In this document: positions 35,717-44,168 of the stretch, piece by piece
Position numbering within the stretch: the stretch's first letter is position 1
How the letters are laid out: each line of letters begins with the position of its first letter
Source: CAYJBH01 sp964369965
Lineage (GTDB): Bacteria > Bacillota > Clostridia > Oscillospirales > Ruminococcaceae
DNA: 64,000 nt
Assembly: GCA_964369965.1 (NCBI GenBank)
Contig: CAYJGF010000002.1
Coordinates: 159,340-223,339 of the forward strand
Reading direction: 5' to 3'
Program-made: the position numbers and the translations under genes
Notes under the pieces: generated by a model
Database searches by the model: none
The model's input: only the letters and a program-made list of their open reading frames with translations
What the model was told of the DNA's origin: nothing

Positions 35717-38494
35717 TTGTCAGCAGATTATAATAACACCATATTGTTGCCTAAAACCGAGTTTTCCATGAAAGCCGGTCTTACCAAAAAAGAGCCGGAA
35801 GCATGTAAAAAATGGGAGGATACAAAACTTTACGAGCGCATACAGGAGATGGGAAAAGGTCGAGAGCAGTATATTCTGCACGACGGCCCACCCTATGCGA
35901 ACGGCGATATCCATATGGGTACCGCCCTTAACAAGGTTTTGAAAGATATTATTGTCCGCTACAAGACGATGAAAGGGTTCAACAGCCCCTATGTTCCGGG
36001 CTGGGACACCCATGGTCTGCCCATCGAGTTGAAGGCAATCGACGGCATGAAAAAAAAGGGCAAGCTCAGCACCGATATCACAAAACTCGAACTGCGGGAG
36101 CTTTGCCGTGACTTTGCCATGCGCTATGTCAACAGCCAGCGTGAGCAGTTCAAGCGTTTGGGTGTACTCGGCGACTTTGACAATGCATACATGACGTTGA
36201 CCCCCGATTTTGAGGCTCGCCAGATAAAGGTTTTTGGCGAGATGGTCAAGAAAGGGTATATTTATAAGGGCAAAAAGGCGGTCTACTGGTGCCCGAATGA
36301 TAAAACAGCACTTGCCGAGGCGGAGATTGAGTATAATGAGGAGCCCTGCACCTCTATCTATGTAGCGTTTGAGGTCGCGGATGATAACGGCGCCCTCGCC
36401 GCCGCCGGTGTCGAGCCGAGTGATGTCAGCTTTGTAATATGGACGACCACCGCCTGGACACTGCCCGGCAACGTCGCTATCTGTCTCGGTGCGGACTTTG
36501 ACTATGCGCTTGTTCGCTGTGACGGCAAGGTGCTTGTAATTGCCGAGGCTCTGGTCGACGACGCTATGAAGTCGGCAGGCATTGAGGAATATGAGATAAT
36601 AACAACCCTCGCCGGCGATAAATTCGAAAAAATAGAGTGTAAACACCCTTTCCTCGAGCGAAAATCGCGTGTAATCCTCGGTGACCATGTCACGTTGGAG
36701 AGCGGCACCGGCTGTGTTCACACCGCCCCCGGTCACGGCGTGGAGGACTTTGAGGTCTGTACAAAATTCTATCCCGATATTCCGGTCATAGTGCCGGTCA
36801 ATGCCTCCGGTGTTTTAACCGAGGAGGCAGGTCCTTTTGCCGGCATGTTCACCACAAAGGGGAGTAAAGCGATAATAGAACATCTTGACCACACCGGTCA
36901 TCTGTTTGCTAAGAGAGAATTGCTCCACCAATATCCACATTGTTGGCGGTGTAAAAACCCAATCCTTTTCCGCACGACAGAGCAGTGGTTTTGCTCCGTT
37001 GAAGCGTACAAAGATGAGGTTTACAAGGCTATTGAGCAGGTGGAGTTCACTCCGAGTTGGGGTAAAGATCGGTTGACCGGCATGGTCAAAGATCGCAACG
37101 ACTGGTGTATAAGCCGCCAGCGGACATGGGGTGTGCCGATACCGGCGTTCTACTGTGAGGGCTGTGGTAAATATCACATCGATGATGCCTCCATCGAGGC
37201 GGTGAGCAACCTTTTTGCAAAAGAGGGTAGCGACGCTTGGTATAAATATGGGGCTCATGAAATACTTCCGACCGGCACAAAATGTGAAAAATGCGGATGC
37301 GATAAATTTACGCAAGAGACCGATATCATGGATGTTTGGTTTGACAGCGGCACCACCCACACCATGTTGACCGAGATGGTCAATCACCGCTGGCCTGCCG
37401 ACCTATATCTTGAGGGTGGCGACCAGTATCGCGGTTGGTTCCAATCCTCGCTACTCACCGCCGTCCCTTTTTACGGCAGTGCACCCTACAAAGCTGTTCT
37501 TACCAACGGTTGGGTAGTGGACGGTGAGGGTCGCAAGATGTCCAAATCACTCGGCAACGGCATACTTGCACAGGAGGTTGTGGAGCAATACGGCGCCGAC
37601 ATTCTCCGACTTTGGGTTGCCGCGAGCGATTATCAGGTTGATATTCGTGTCTCCAAAGACATATTAAAGCAGTTGACCGAGACCTATCGCAAAATCCGCA
37701 ACACGGCGCGCTTTATTCTCGGCAATCTTAGCGATTATAATCCTTTGACCGATCGGGTCAACGTCTCTGATATGCAGGATATTGATAGATATATCCTCTC
37801 CCGACTCAACAACCTTGTTAAACTTTGCAACGATGCCTACGACCGTTTTGAATTTCACACCGCGACCCATGCCATACACCAGTTTTGCGTGGTGGAGCTA
37901 TCCAACTTTTATCTTGATATCATCAAGGATAGGCTCTATTGCGATGATGCAAAAGGTGTCTCCCGTCGTGCGGCACAATCTGTTATGGAGACGTTGCTCT
38001 CCAATATAACGAGGATGTTATCGCCGACATTATGCTTTACTTCCGATGAGATATGGAGTCATCTCGGGGCGATTACCGGCGATAAAACTGACCTTGCCAT
38101 GACCGAATTCCCAACTCCTTGTGATGAGTTTAACATCTCGCAGGAGGAGAGTGCAAGGTGGAAAACTATTGTGGATATTCGTGACGCAGTCTCAAAATCG
38201 TTAGAAAACGCGAGGGGTGAAAAGATTATCGGCTCTTCTCTCGAGGCGGCGGTGGAGCTTAGCGTCTCCACCGAGGTATATAACAAGATGTCCGGCAGTT
38301 TACCACTGCTTAAAGAGATACTCATCGTCTCAAAGCTCGGCATGTCCGATGCCGGTGAGGGGGCTACCGCTATCATCGCCGTCGGCAAGGCGCCGGGCGA
38401 GAAGTGTATGCGTTGTTGGTGTTATACCCAAAATCCTATAACGGACGGCGAGGGTATCCTCTGTGAGCGTTGCAACGGTTTGGTAAATGCGTAG
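35717..38494 (+). CDS. ileS: Isoleucyl-tRNA synthetase
   Basis: A 925-residue class Ia synthetase charging tRNA-Ile. The HIGH-type motif is GDIHMGTALNK (near residue 64), the editing domain has the TTTAWTLPGN threonine-rich stretch, and KMSKS is GRKMSKSLGNG near residue 608. C-terminal zinc cysteines occur in CMRCWCYT...LCERC. The start is a TTG preceded by AAAAGGAG. No T-box leader is visible in the 17-bp gap after divIVA, so it seems to be read with the division genes. Short, bacterial-type (group I) architecture. Confidence 0.97.
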   Translation: MSADYNNTILLPKTEFSMKAGLTKKEPEACKKWEDTKLYERIQEMGKGREQYILHDGPPYANGDIHMGTALNKVLKDIIVRYKTMKGFNSPYVPGWDTHGLPIELKAIDGMKKKGKLSTDITKLELRELCRDFAMRYVNSQREQFKRLGVLGDFDNAYMTLTPDFEARQIKVFGEMVKKGYIYKGKKAVYWCPNDKTALAEAEIEYNEEPCTSIYVAFEVADDNGALAAAGVEPSDVSFVIWTTTAWTLPGNVAICLGADFDYALVRCDGKVLVIAEALVDDAMKSAGIEEYEIITTLAGDKFEKIECKHPFLERKSRVILGDHVTLESGTGCVHTAPGHGVEDFEVCTKFYPDIPVIVPVNASGVLTEEAGPFAGMFTTKGSKAIIEHLDHTGHLFAKRELLHQYPHCWRCKNPILFRTTEQWFCSVEAYKDEVYKAIEQVEFTPSWGKDRLTGMVKDRNDWCISRQRTWGVPIPAFYCEGCGKYHIDDASIEAVSNLFAKEGSDAWYKYGAHEILPTGTKCEKCGCDKFTQETDIMDVWFDSGTTHTMLTEMVNHRWPADLYLEGGDQYRGWFQSSLLTAVPFYGSAPYKAVLTNGWVVDGEGRKMSKSLGNGILAQEVVEQYGADILRLWVAASDYQVDIRVSKDILKQLTETYRKIRNTARFILGNLSDYNPLTDRVNVSDMQDIDRYILSRLNNLVKLCNDAYDRFEFHTATHAIHQFCVVELSNFYLDIIKDRLYCDDAKGVSRRAAQSVMETLLSNITRMLSPTLCFTSDEIWSHLGAITGDKTDLAMTEFPTPCDEFNISQEESARWKTIVDIRDAVSKSLENARGEKIIGSSLEAAVELSVSTEVYNKMSGSLPLLKEILIVSKLGMSDAGEGATAIIAVGKAPGEKCMRCWCYTQNPITDGEGILCERCNGLVNA

Positions 38495-39010
38495 ATGAAA
38501 AAAAAGTATATACTCTATCTTGCAATTATTATAGCTTTGGTTGGTCTTGATCAGTATACAAAGTATCTTGCCACGACCTACCTTGAGCCGGTCGGGACTA
38601 TGCCATTTATACCGGGGCTTGAATTGACCTATGTGGTCAACGATGGTGTTGCGTTCAGCCTTTTTTCCGGCTCATCCCTCTTTGTTATAATTATTCCATC
38701 AATAACTCTTGTAATTCTGCTTGTGCTACTGTTTTTGAACAAGCTCGGCGGTGGTATGTTCGATATATGTTTTGTGATAATTATAGCAGGTGGTATAGGC
38801 AATATAATCGACCGTCTTTTATATGGCCATGTGGTCGACTTTTTTAATTTTACCTTTATAGATTTTGCGGTATTTAACGTTGCAGATACCTTTATAACGG
38901 TCGGAGTTGCCCTTTATGCGGTAATATTTGTGCTGAGTGAGATTAAGGCAAAAAAAATATCAAAGCATGGGGCTGAAAATAAAGACGAGGATATCGTTGA
39001 AAACGATTGA
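38495..39010 (+). CDS. lspA: Lipoprotein signal peptidase
   Basis: A 171-residue four-span integral membrane aspartic peptidase. It removes signal peptides from prolipoproteins after lipid modification; several lipoproteins occur in this window. The catalytic Asp motifs are visible as GGIGNIIDRL and FNVADTFITVG. The ATG follows the ileS stop with no gap. The C-terminal tail is charged and overlaps the start of the pseudouridine synthase. Confidence 0.95.
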   Translation: MKKKYILYLAIIIALVGLDQYTKYLATTYLEPVGTMPFIPGLELTYVVNDGVAFSLFSGSSLFVIIIPSITLVILLVLLFLNKLGGGMFDICFVIIIAGGIGNIIDRLLYGHVVDFFNFTFIDFAVFNVADTFITVGVALYAVIFVLSEIKAKKISKHGAENKDEDIVEND

Positions 39011-39917
39011 GGTTATAGTTAGTGAACAATTTTCCGGACAGCGACTGGATGTTTTTGTGTCCGGAGTTTGTCCGGATATTTCACGCTCGGCGGCGGCACG
39101 ACTTATAGAACAGGGCGATGTATTGCTGTCAAATAGTCATGCAAAAAAAAATACCATCATAGCGATCGGGGATAAAATAAGCATTAATCTGCCACCTCCC
39201 ACATCGATGGAGGCCATGCCGCAGGCTATACCGATAGAGATTGTCTATGAGGACTCCGACCTCGTGATTGTGAATAAACAAAAAGGTATGGTTGTCCACC
39301 CGGCACCGGGAAACCCGGACAATACTCTTGTCAACGCGCTTTTATACCACTGCCGTCACAGCCTTTCCGGCATAGGGGGGGTCGAGCGCCCCGGCATAGT
39401 GCATCGAATAGACAAGGACACGAGCGGTCTGCTCGTTGTCGCAAAGAACGACAAAGCTCATTTAGGGCTTGCCGAGCAGCTGTCAAGGCACGATATAAAA
39501 CGATGTTATCACGCTGTTGCAAAGGGCAATTTTAAAGATTTGACCGGAACGGTCAATGCACCGATAGCACGGGACAAAAACAACCGTTTAAGAATGACTG
39601 TTGACCACTACGGTCGACAAGCCATGACCGACTATGAGGTCATAACACAATACCGTGATTACTGCCATCTACAGCTCAAACTGCACACCGGTCGCACTCA
39701 TCAGATACGCGTACATATGCGTAGTATCGGGCACCCACTTGCCGGTGATACGCTTTATGGTGAACCTAACAACCCTAAACTAAACGGGCAGTGTCTACAC
39801 GCTAAATCACTGGAATTTGTTCATCCGATAACCGGCAAAAATCTTATTTTTGAAACGGAACTCCCCGACTATTTTACAAACTTTTTAAATAAAATAAAAC
39901 CTCTTGCGAAAGGATAG
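38997..39917 (+). CDS. rluD: Large-subunit pseudouridine synthase, RluD family
   Basis: About 306 residues. An N-terminal S4 domain (QRLDVFVSGVCPDISRSAAARLIEQGDV) is followed by the RluA-type catalytic core with HRIDKDTSGLLVVAK, in which the Asp after IDK is the nucleophile, and LHTGRTHQIRVHM. It isomerises uridines in 23S rRNA; the exact sites are inferred from the family. The TTG at 38997 with GACGAGG upstream is the best start, overlapping lspA by 14 bp. The ORF opens further upstream in lspA, without an RBS. Confidence 0.9.
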   Translation: MKTIEVIVSEQFSGQRLDVFVSGVCPDISRSAAARLIEQGDVLLSNSHAKKNTIIAIGDKISINLPPPTSMEAMPQAIPIEIVYEDSDLVIVNKQKGMVVHPAPGNPDNTLVNALLYHCRHSLSGIGGVERPGIVHRIDKDTSGLLVVAKNDKAHLGLAEQLSRHDIKRCYHAVAKGNFKDLTGTVNAPIARDKNNRLRMTVDHYGRQAMTDYEVITQYRDYCHLQLKLHTGRTHQIRVHMRSIGHPLAGDTLYGEPNNPKLNGQCLHAKSLEFVHPITGKNLIFETELPDYFTNFLNKIKPLAKG

Positions 39918-39922
39918 TAGAG

Positions 39923-40750
39923 TTGACTACAAAAAAACGGTTAAAGGAGCTTTTGGTGGTATCGGATATCGACGGTACCCTTGTTCCGCACGGCGGAGAT
40001 GTTGTCAACTACAGCGGTGATGTAGTCAAACTTTTTAATATGCTCGGAGGTTGTTTTACCGTCGCGACCGGCCGTAACGTGGAATCTACACGCAGTTTTA
40101 TCGAAGGGTTGGAGCTTACATACCCCGCAATTGTATATAACGGTGCCGCCATATACGACTATAAAGAGGATAGAACTCTTTACAGCAGGTTTTTACCGAA
40201 AGGGGAGATTGTGAGGGCGCTGGGTGAAATTCGCGCCCACTTTCCACATGTCGGGGCGCTGATAATGGCGGAAAATCACAGGGCATATCTAACCCATGCG
40301 AGCGAGTCCATCTATAAGCACCTTGACGATGAGAAATATGGGTTTGTCCTCGCCGATGAGGGAATGCTCAGCATGAGATGGTATAAAAGCCTGCTTGTAT
40401 GCCCCGATAACGACACCTTGAAAGACGTGATCGAATATGCCAAAAATCGCCTGTATATAGGTTTTGAGATAGTCGCCTCCAGCAATCTGAATATCGAATT
40501 TATACCGGACGGGGTCTCAAAAGGGGAGGCACTCAAAGAATTATCCCGAATTTTGCAAAAAAAGATGGAAGATACCGTCATGATTGGGGACTACTATAAC
40601 GATATACCTGCATTCCAGGTCGCCGGTTATGCGGTTGTGCCGTGTGATGCGCCGATAGAAATACAAAAATATGCCGACCGAATAGTGCTCTCCAGTACCG
40701 AGGGGGGCGTTGCGGAGTATCTGTATGATGTCATCAGGGACTACACCTAA
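39923..40750 (+). CDS. Cof-type HAD hydrolase
   Basis: A 275-residue haloacid dehalogenase phosphatase with VVSDIDGTLVPHGG as motif I, the C2-type cap in the middle, and the motif IV DYYNDIPAFQVAGYAV (GDxxND equivalent). Cof-type enzymes dephosphorylate diverse sugar phosphates, nucleotides or PLP, so the substrate is open. It begins with TTG 5 bp after rluD, with an AAAGGA SD. Confidence 0.85.
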   Translation: MTTKKRLKELLVVSDIDGTLVPHGGDVVNYSGDVVKLFNMLGGCFTVATGRNVESTRSFIEGLELTYPAIVYNGAAIYDYKEDRTLYSRFLPKGEIVRALGEIRAHFPHVGALIMAENHRAYLTHASESIYKHLDDEKYGFVLADEGMLSMRWYKSLLVCPDNDTLKDVIEYAKNRLYIGFEIVASSNLNIEFIPDGVSKGEALKELSRILQKKMEDTVMIGDYYNDIPAFQVAGYAVVPCDAPIEIQKYADRIVLSSTEGGVAEYLYDVIRDYT

Positions 40751-41090
40751 AAGGGGAAAAAAGCCGGACCTATTTACCGTCACAGTGTTGCTTCTCGGTC
40801 TTGTGTCGGTTGTAATTTACCTGTACAACACTACACCGACCGGTATGGTCAATATTCATGAAGATGATACAATATTGACCGATACGGTCAAAACCTCCGA
40901 TAAAATCAATATTAACACCGCTACCAAGGCGGAGCTTATGATACTTGACGGGATAGGGGAGGTCAAGGCGACGGCTATAATAACCCATCGTGAAAAGTAT
41001 GGAGCATTTACCGAAATAGATGAGATAAAAGAGGTAGAGGGCATCAGCACCAATCTTTATGAGGAAATAGCAGATGATATTACAATATAA
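40725..41090 (+). CDS. comEA: ComEA-like DNA-binding helix-hairpin-helix protein
   Basis: A 121-residue membrane-anchored protein. A positively charged N-terminus and one span (VTVLLLGLVSVVIYLYN) lead to an outward-facing ComEA domain, KININTATKAELMILDGIGEVKA plus a second hairpin (EVEGISTNLYEEIAD). ComEA binds extracellular double-stranded DNA in competence. No comEC is visible next to it, but comF occurs elsewhere in the window. The ATG at 40725 has GGAG seven bases upstream and lies within the end of the HAD gene. It overlaps ppk1 by 17 bp. Confidence 0.85.
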   Translation: MMSSGTTPKRGKKPDLFTVTVLLLGLVSVVIYLYNTTPTGMVNIHEDDTILTDTVKTSDKININTATKAELMILDGIGEVKATAIITHREKYGAFTEIDEIKEVEGISTNLYEEIADDITI

Positions 41091-43245
41091 TAAGTCGGAG
41101 CGGCTTGCAGATGAACTAAATTATACCAACCGAGAGTTAAGTTGGTTAGAATTTAATAAAAGGGTGTTGGAACTTGCACACACTAAAAATTCTCCCCTCG
41201 GTGAACGACTGAAATTTTCCGCTATATTTGCGAGCAACCTTGATGAATTTTTCATGGTAAGGGTTGGCTCGCTTTTTGATCAAACACTCTTGAAGGTCCA
41301 ACCGGTCGAGAATAAGACGGGGCTACGTCCGGCGCAGCAGCTTGAAATTATAATGCCAAAGGTTGCAGATCTTATAAAATACAAGGATAGAGTGACATCC
41401 TCACTGCTCAAAAAGTTGAAAAAATCTGATCTGTATTTTGTCAACTTTTCCGAGTTGTCAGCGACAGAGGTGGATTTTTGGCAGGAATATTTTTTGAATG
41501 AGATTGCACCATTGCTATCTCCTCAAATAATCGATAAACGCCACCCGTTCCCATTTTTACGCAACCTTGAAAGTTATGCCGCCGTCACCATTAAGACAAA
41601 ATCAGCGGAAAAATATAAATTTGGCATTATCCCGATAGGGCAACAACTCCCGAGGGTGGTATCAATACGCTATGGAGCTCGCACCCTTTTCGCCTTTACC
41701 GAGGAGTTAATACTGCATTTTGTGGAACATAGCTTTAACGGCATGGGCGTTGTCAACAAATGCGTGTTTCGTGTGACGCGAAATGCCGATCTTTCCATGA
41801 CCGAGTCCATGCTGGAGCACGATATAGATTATCGGCTTGTCATGTCGGAGCTGCTTAAAAAACGTCGCAAACTTGCCGCCGTGCGCCTTGAAACCTCACC
41901 AAATGCACCTTTAGAGATTGTAAACTACCTACTTTCTAAATTGGAATTATCGCAAAACCATGTTTTTGAACAGAACCTACCTCTTTGCATGTCGGCGTAT
42001 TTTGACCTTGTTAAACAGGTCAAGTCCCATCCTAACAGCACCGCTTTTTTCTATCCTCATCGATATCCGAAAAACGCAAACAGTCGATATCGACTTTTGG
42101 ATGCCACTATCGGGCGAAACGTTCTCGCATGTTATCCTTTTCATTCCATGCGCCCGTTCATCAATATGCTCTACAATGCGGCGGTCGACCCGGATGTAGT
42201 ATCGATAAAAATGACACTTTATCGACTTGCCGACGACTCCAAGGTCATTGACGCGCTCACCATGGCGTCGGAGCACGGCAAGGAGGTCGTTGCTATTGTG
42301 GAACTGCGTGCGAGGTTTGACGAGCAGAACAACATCGATCTTTCTAACCGTTTGGAGGATGCGGGTTGCACCGTGCTCTATGGTTTTGAGGATTACAAAG
42401 TCCACTCTAAACTCTGTTTGATAACGAGGGTGAGGGACGGCAAAACGGGATATTTATCCACAATCGGCACCGGCAATTTTAATGAAAACACAGCGGAGCT
42501 ATACACCGACATCAGCTATATAACGCAGAACGAGGAGATTGGCGCGGATATAGCGACTCTTTTCAACGACCTTTCACTCGGTCGCAACAGTAAAAAGATG
42601 CGGCACCTGCTTGTCGCGCCGAACTATTTTAAATCGGAGATTATACGGCAGATTGAAGTTGAGATGTCCAATCATCGCGCCGGACTTCCATCGAGAATAT
42701 TAATAAAATGCAACTCCATCAGTGATAAAGAGCTTATCGATAAACTGTATGAGGCCTCGGGTCGCGGTATAAAGATTGACCTTATTGTGCGTGGAATTTG
42801 CTGTCTTAAGATCGGTCTTGCAAACAGGAGCGAGAATATCACGGTGCGCAGTATCGTGGGACGATATCTTGAACACTCGCGTATTTATTCGTTCGGGGTG
42901 GGGGAGAGCGAGCGATTTTTCATCGCCTCCGGTGACCTTTTGACCCGAAACACCGAGCGCAGGATTGAGGTCGGTGTTGAAATAATTGACCAAAAAAGTA
43001 AAAAACATCTCGCGAAATTGCTCGAATTTCAACTGCTGGACAACTGCAACAGTTGGATTTTACAGCCGGACGGCTCGTACAAAAAGGTAGAGGTGCCCGA
43101 TGGTGAGCAGTTTTTTGATTCTCACACGCTGTCACATGAATACTTCTTTGAATATGACGAGGGCTATAACTGCGAAGAAAAACCGGCTCTGAAAACCGGT
43201 TTTTCCCTAATAAAGTATTTAAAAAAGTTGTTCTTTCGAACTTAA
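41074..43245 (+). CDS. ppk1: Polyphosphate kinase 1
   Basis: A 723-residue PPK1 that polymerises the ATP gamma-phosphate into inorganic polyphosphate. The N domain starts YTNRELSWLEFNKRVLELA, the autophosphorylated His lies in the phospholipase-D-like motif YKVHSKLCLI, and the second conserved His in YLEHSRIYSFG. A GTGNFNENTAELYTD segment is also diagnostic. The stop codon interlocks with that of the convergent bactofilin gene (4 bp shared). It is the last gene of a long plus-strand series starting at miaA or earlier. Confidence 0.96.
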   Translation: MILQYNKSERLADELNYTNRELSWLEFNKRVLELAHTKNSPLGERLKFSAIFASNLDEFFMVRVGSLFDQTLLKVQPVENKTGLRPAQQLEIIMPKVADLIKYKDRVTSSLLKKLKKSDLYFVNFSELSATEVDFWQEYFLNEIAPLLSPQIIDKRHPFPFLRNLESYAAVTIKTKSAEKYKFGIIPIGQQLPRVVSIRYGARTLFAFTEELILHFVEHSFNGMGVVNKCVFRVTRNADLSMTESMLEHDIDYRLVMSELLKKRRKLAAVRLETSPNAPLEIVNYLLSKLELSQNHVFEQNLPLCMSAYFDLVKQVKSHPNSTAFFYPHRYPKNANSRYRLLDATIGRNVLACYPFHSMRPFINMLYNAAVDPDVVSIKMTLYRLADDSKVIDALTMASEHGKEVVAIVELRARFDEQNNIDLSNRLEDAGCTVLYGFEDYKVHSKLCLITRVRDGKTGYLSTIGTGNFNENTAELYTDISYITQNEEIGADIATLFNDLSLGRNSKKMRHLLVAPNYFKSEIIRQIEVEMSNHRAGLPSRILIKCNSISDKELIDKLYEASGRGIKIDLIVRGICCLKIGLANRSENITVRSIVGRYLEHSRIYSFGVGESERFFIASGDLLTRNTERRIEVGVEIIDQKSKKHLAKLLEFQLLDNCNSWILQPDGSYKKVEVPDGEQFFDSHTLSHEYFFEYDEGYNCEEKPALKTGFSLIKYLKKLFFRT

Positions 43246-43673
43246 CCTACGGTGCTTTCTTCCACCGGGGGAGCCTCCTGCGCAGACGGTGCATCAATAA
43301 ATCCCTCCCCCGACATTTCGGGGTTTTTCATGGTGCATGAGCCTTTAAAATAAACATTTTCCGGCATTATGAGATTTTGGGTCAAAATATTGCCGATAAG
43401 TGCACCGCCGCTTATGAACTCGGCGGTCTCCTTTATGTCTATGTCCCCTTGGATTTTGCCGGCGCACATCATGCCACTCGCCTTAATATTGCCGAAAACT
43501 TTTCCGGTCTCACCGATGATTAGCATATCCGCCACAATTATATCACCCTTGACAAATCCATCAAGACGTATTGATTGGGTCGAGGAAAGAATTCCCTCAA
43601 AACGCACATTTTCCCCTATGACCGTTTCAAGCTCCATCTTTTTCGGTGCACTGCTGTTTTTTTGTTTAAACAT
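43242..43673 (-). CDS. Second bactofilin-family protein
   Basis: A 143-residue bactofilin with beta-helix repeats (RLDGFVKGDIIVADML, GKVFGNIKASGMMC, GKIQGDIDIKETAEFISG). It has a short Glu/Pro-rich tail and lacks the long acidic extension of the copy at 9046-9894. N-terminal MFKQKNSSAPKK may give membrane affinity. The ATG at 43673 is chosen because the GAAAGGA SD overlaps the earlier ATGs of the frame. The following small membrane gene upstream (43700-43960) is 26 bp away and probably co-transcribed. Confidence 0.85.
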   Translation of the reverse strand: MFKQKNSSAPKKMELETVIGENVRFEGILSSTQSIRLDGFVKGDIIVADMLIIGETGKVFGNIKASGMMCAGKIQGDIDIKETAEFISGGALIGNILTQNLIMPENVYFKGSCTMKNPEMSGEGFIDAPSAQEAPPVEESTVG

Positions 43674-43699
43674 ATAATTTACCATTCCTTTCAAAATAA

Positions 43700-43960
43700 T
43701 TATAACAATATCTGCAACACAATCAGCATAACTACACCGGGTAGCGATAGCACCGCCGCCATAAAACAGGTAATGTAGTTAACGGCGAGGGAAATGCCGG
43801 TAACCGCACTTGTTATGTTGACGACCCCAAGGGCGCATATGCCGTAGGTCGCTGATAATACCGTTCGCCTTAGCGTGTGTTTGCCTCTCGCGAGGAATAT
43901 AACCACCGAAACAGTGCTTATCGCCAACACCGCATAGAATAAAATTTCCACAAAATCCAT
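43700..43960 (-). CDS. Small membrane protein resembling pro-sigmaK processing inhibitor BofA
   Basis: An 86-residue protein with about three hydrophobic segments. The C-terminal pattern (NITSAVTGISLAVNYITCF then LSLPGVVMLIVLQ) matches the BofA signature of an Asn-rich span followed by a Gly/Pro turn. In Bacillus, BofA holds the SpoIVFB protease inactive in the forespore membrane. No other sporulation gene is in the window, so sporulation is only suggested. AAAAGGA precedes the ATG and a TATAAT-like -10 lies at 43994-43999 (minus). Confidence 0.65.
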   Translation of the reverse strand: MDFVEILFYAVLAISTVSVVIFLARGKHTLRRTVLSATYGICALGVVNITSAVTGISLAVNYITCFMAAVLSLPGVVMLIVLQILL

Positions 43961-44030
43961 ATCCGTTCCTTTTCACTATATAGTCTATTTTAGATTATAT
44001 GCCGGTGTGAAAGGAAATATGACTCGGGGT

Positions 44031-44168
44031 TTATTGCTCCCACAATTAAATCTTGGACAAAAGATTGGCGAGGGATTTTGTCCGCAGTTCAAGGAAAAGG
44101 CTCTTTGACACAGAAATACGGTAAAATCACCGCCAAGATTGTTCACAGTTTAGTTGGGGGAGCAATAA
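44031..44168. mobile_element. 138-bp MITE-like imperfect palindrome supplying the rnr stop codon
   Basis: Outer arms 44031-44050 and 44149-44168 are inverted repeats with two mismatches, and the inverted similarity continues inward (TTGGCGAGGGATTTTGTCC against the reverse of the ACCGCCAAGATTG side). No ORF for a transposase is inside. The right arm reaches 19 bp into rnr, so its last codons and stop are encoded by the element. The core TTGGCGAG/CCGCCAAG is shared with the element at 53595-53754. Confidence 0.7.

Noticed and set aside
35720..36736. A 338-codon minus-strand frame
   Set aside because: It lies fully antisense to ileS, which carries all synthetase motifs. It has no RBS support and is a composition shadow.
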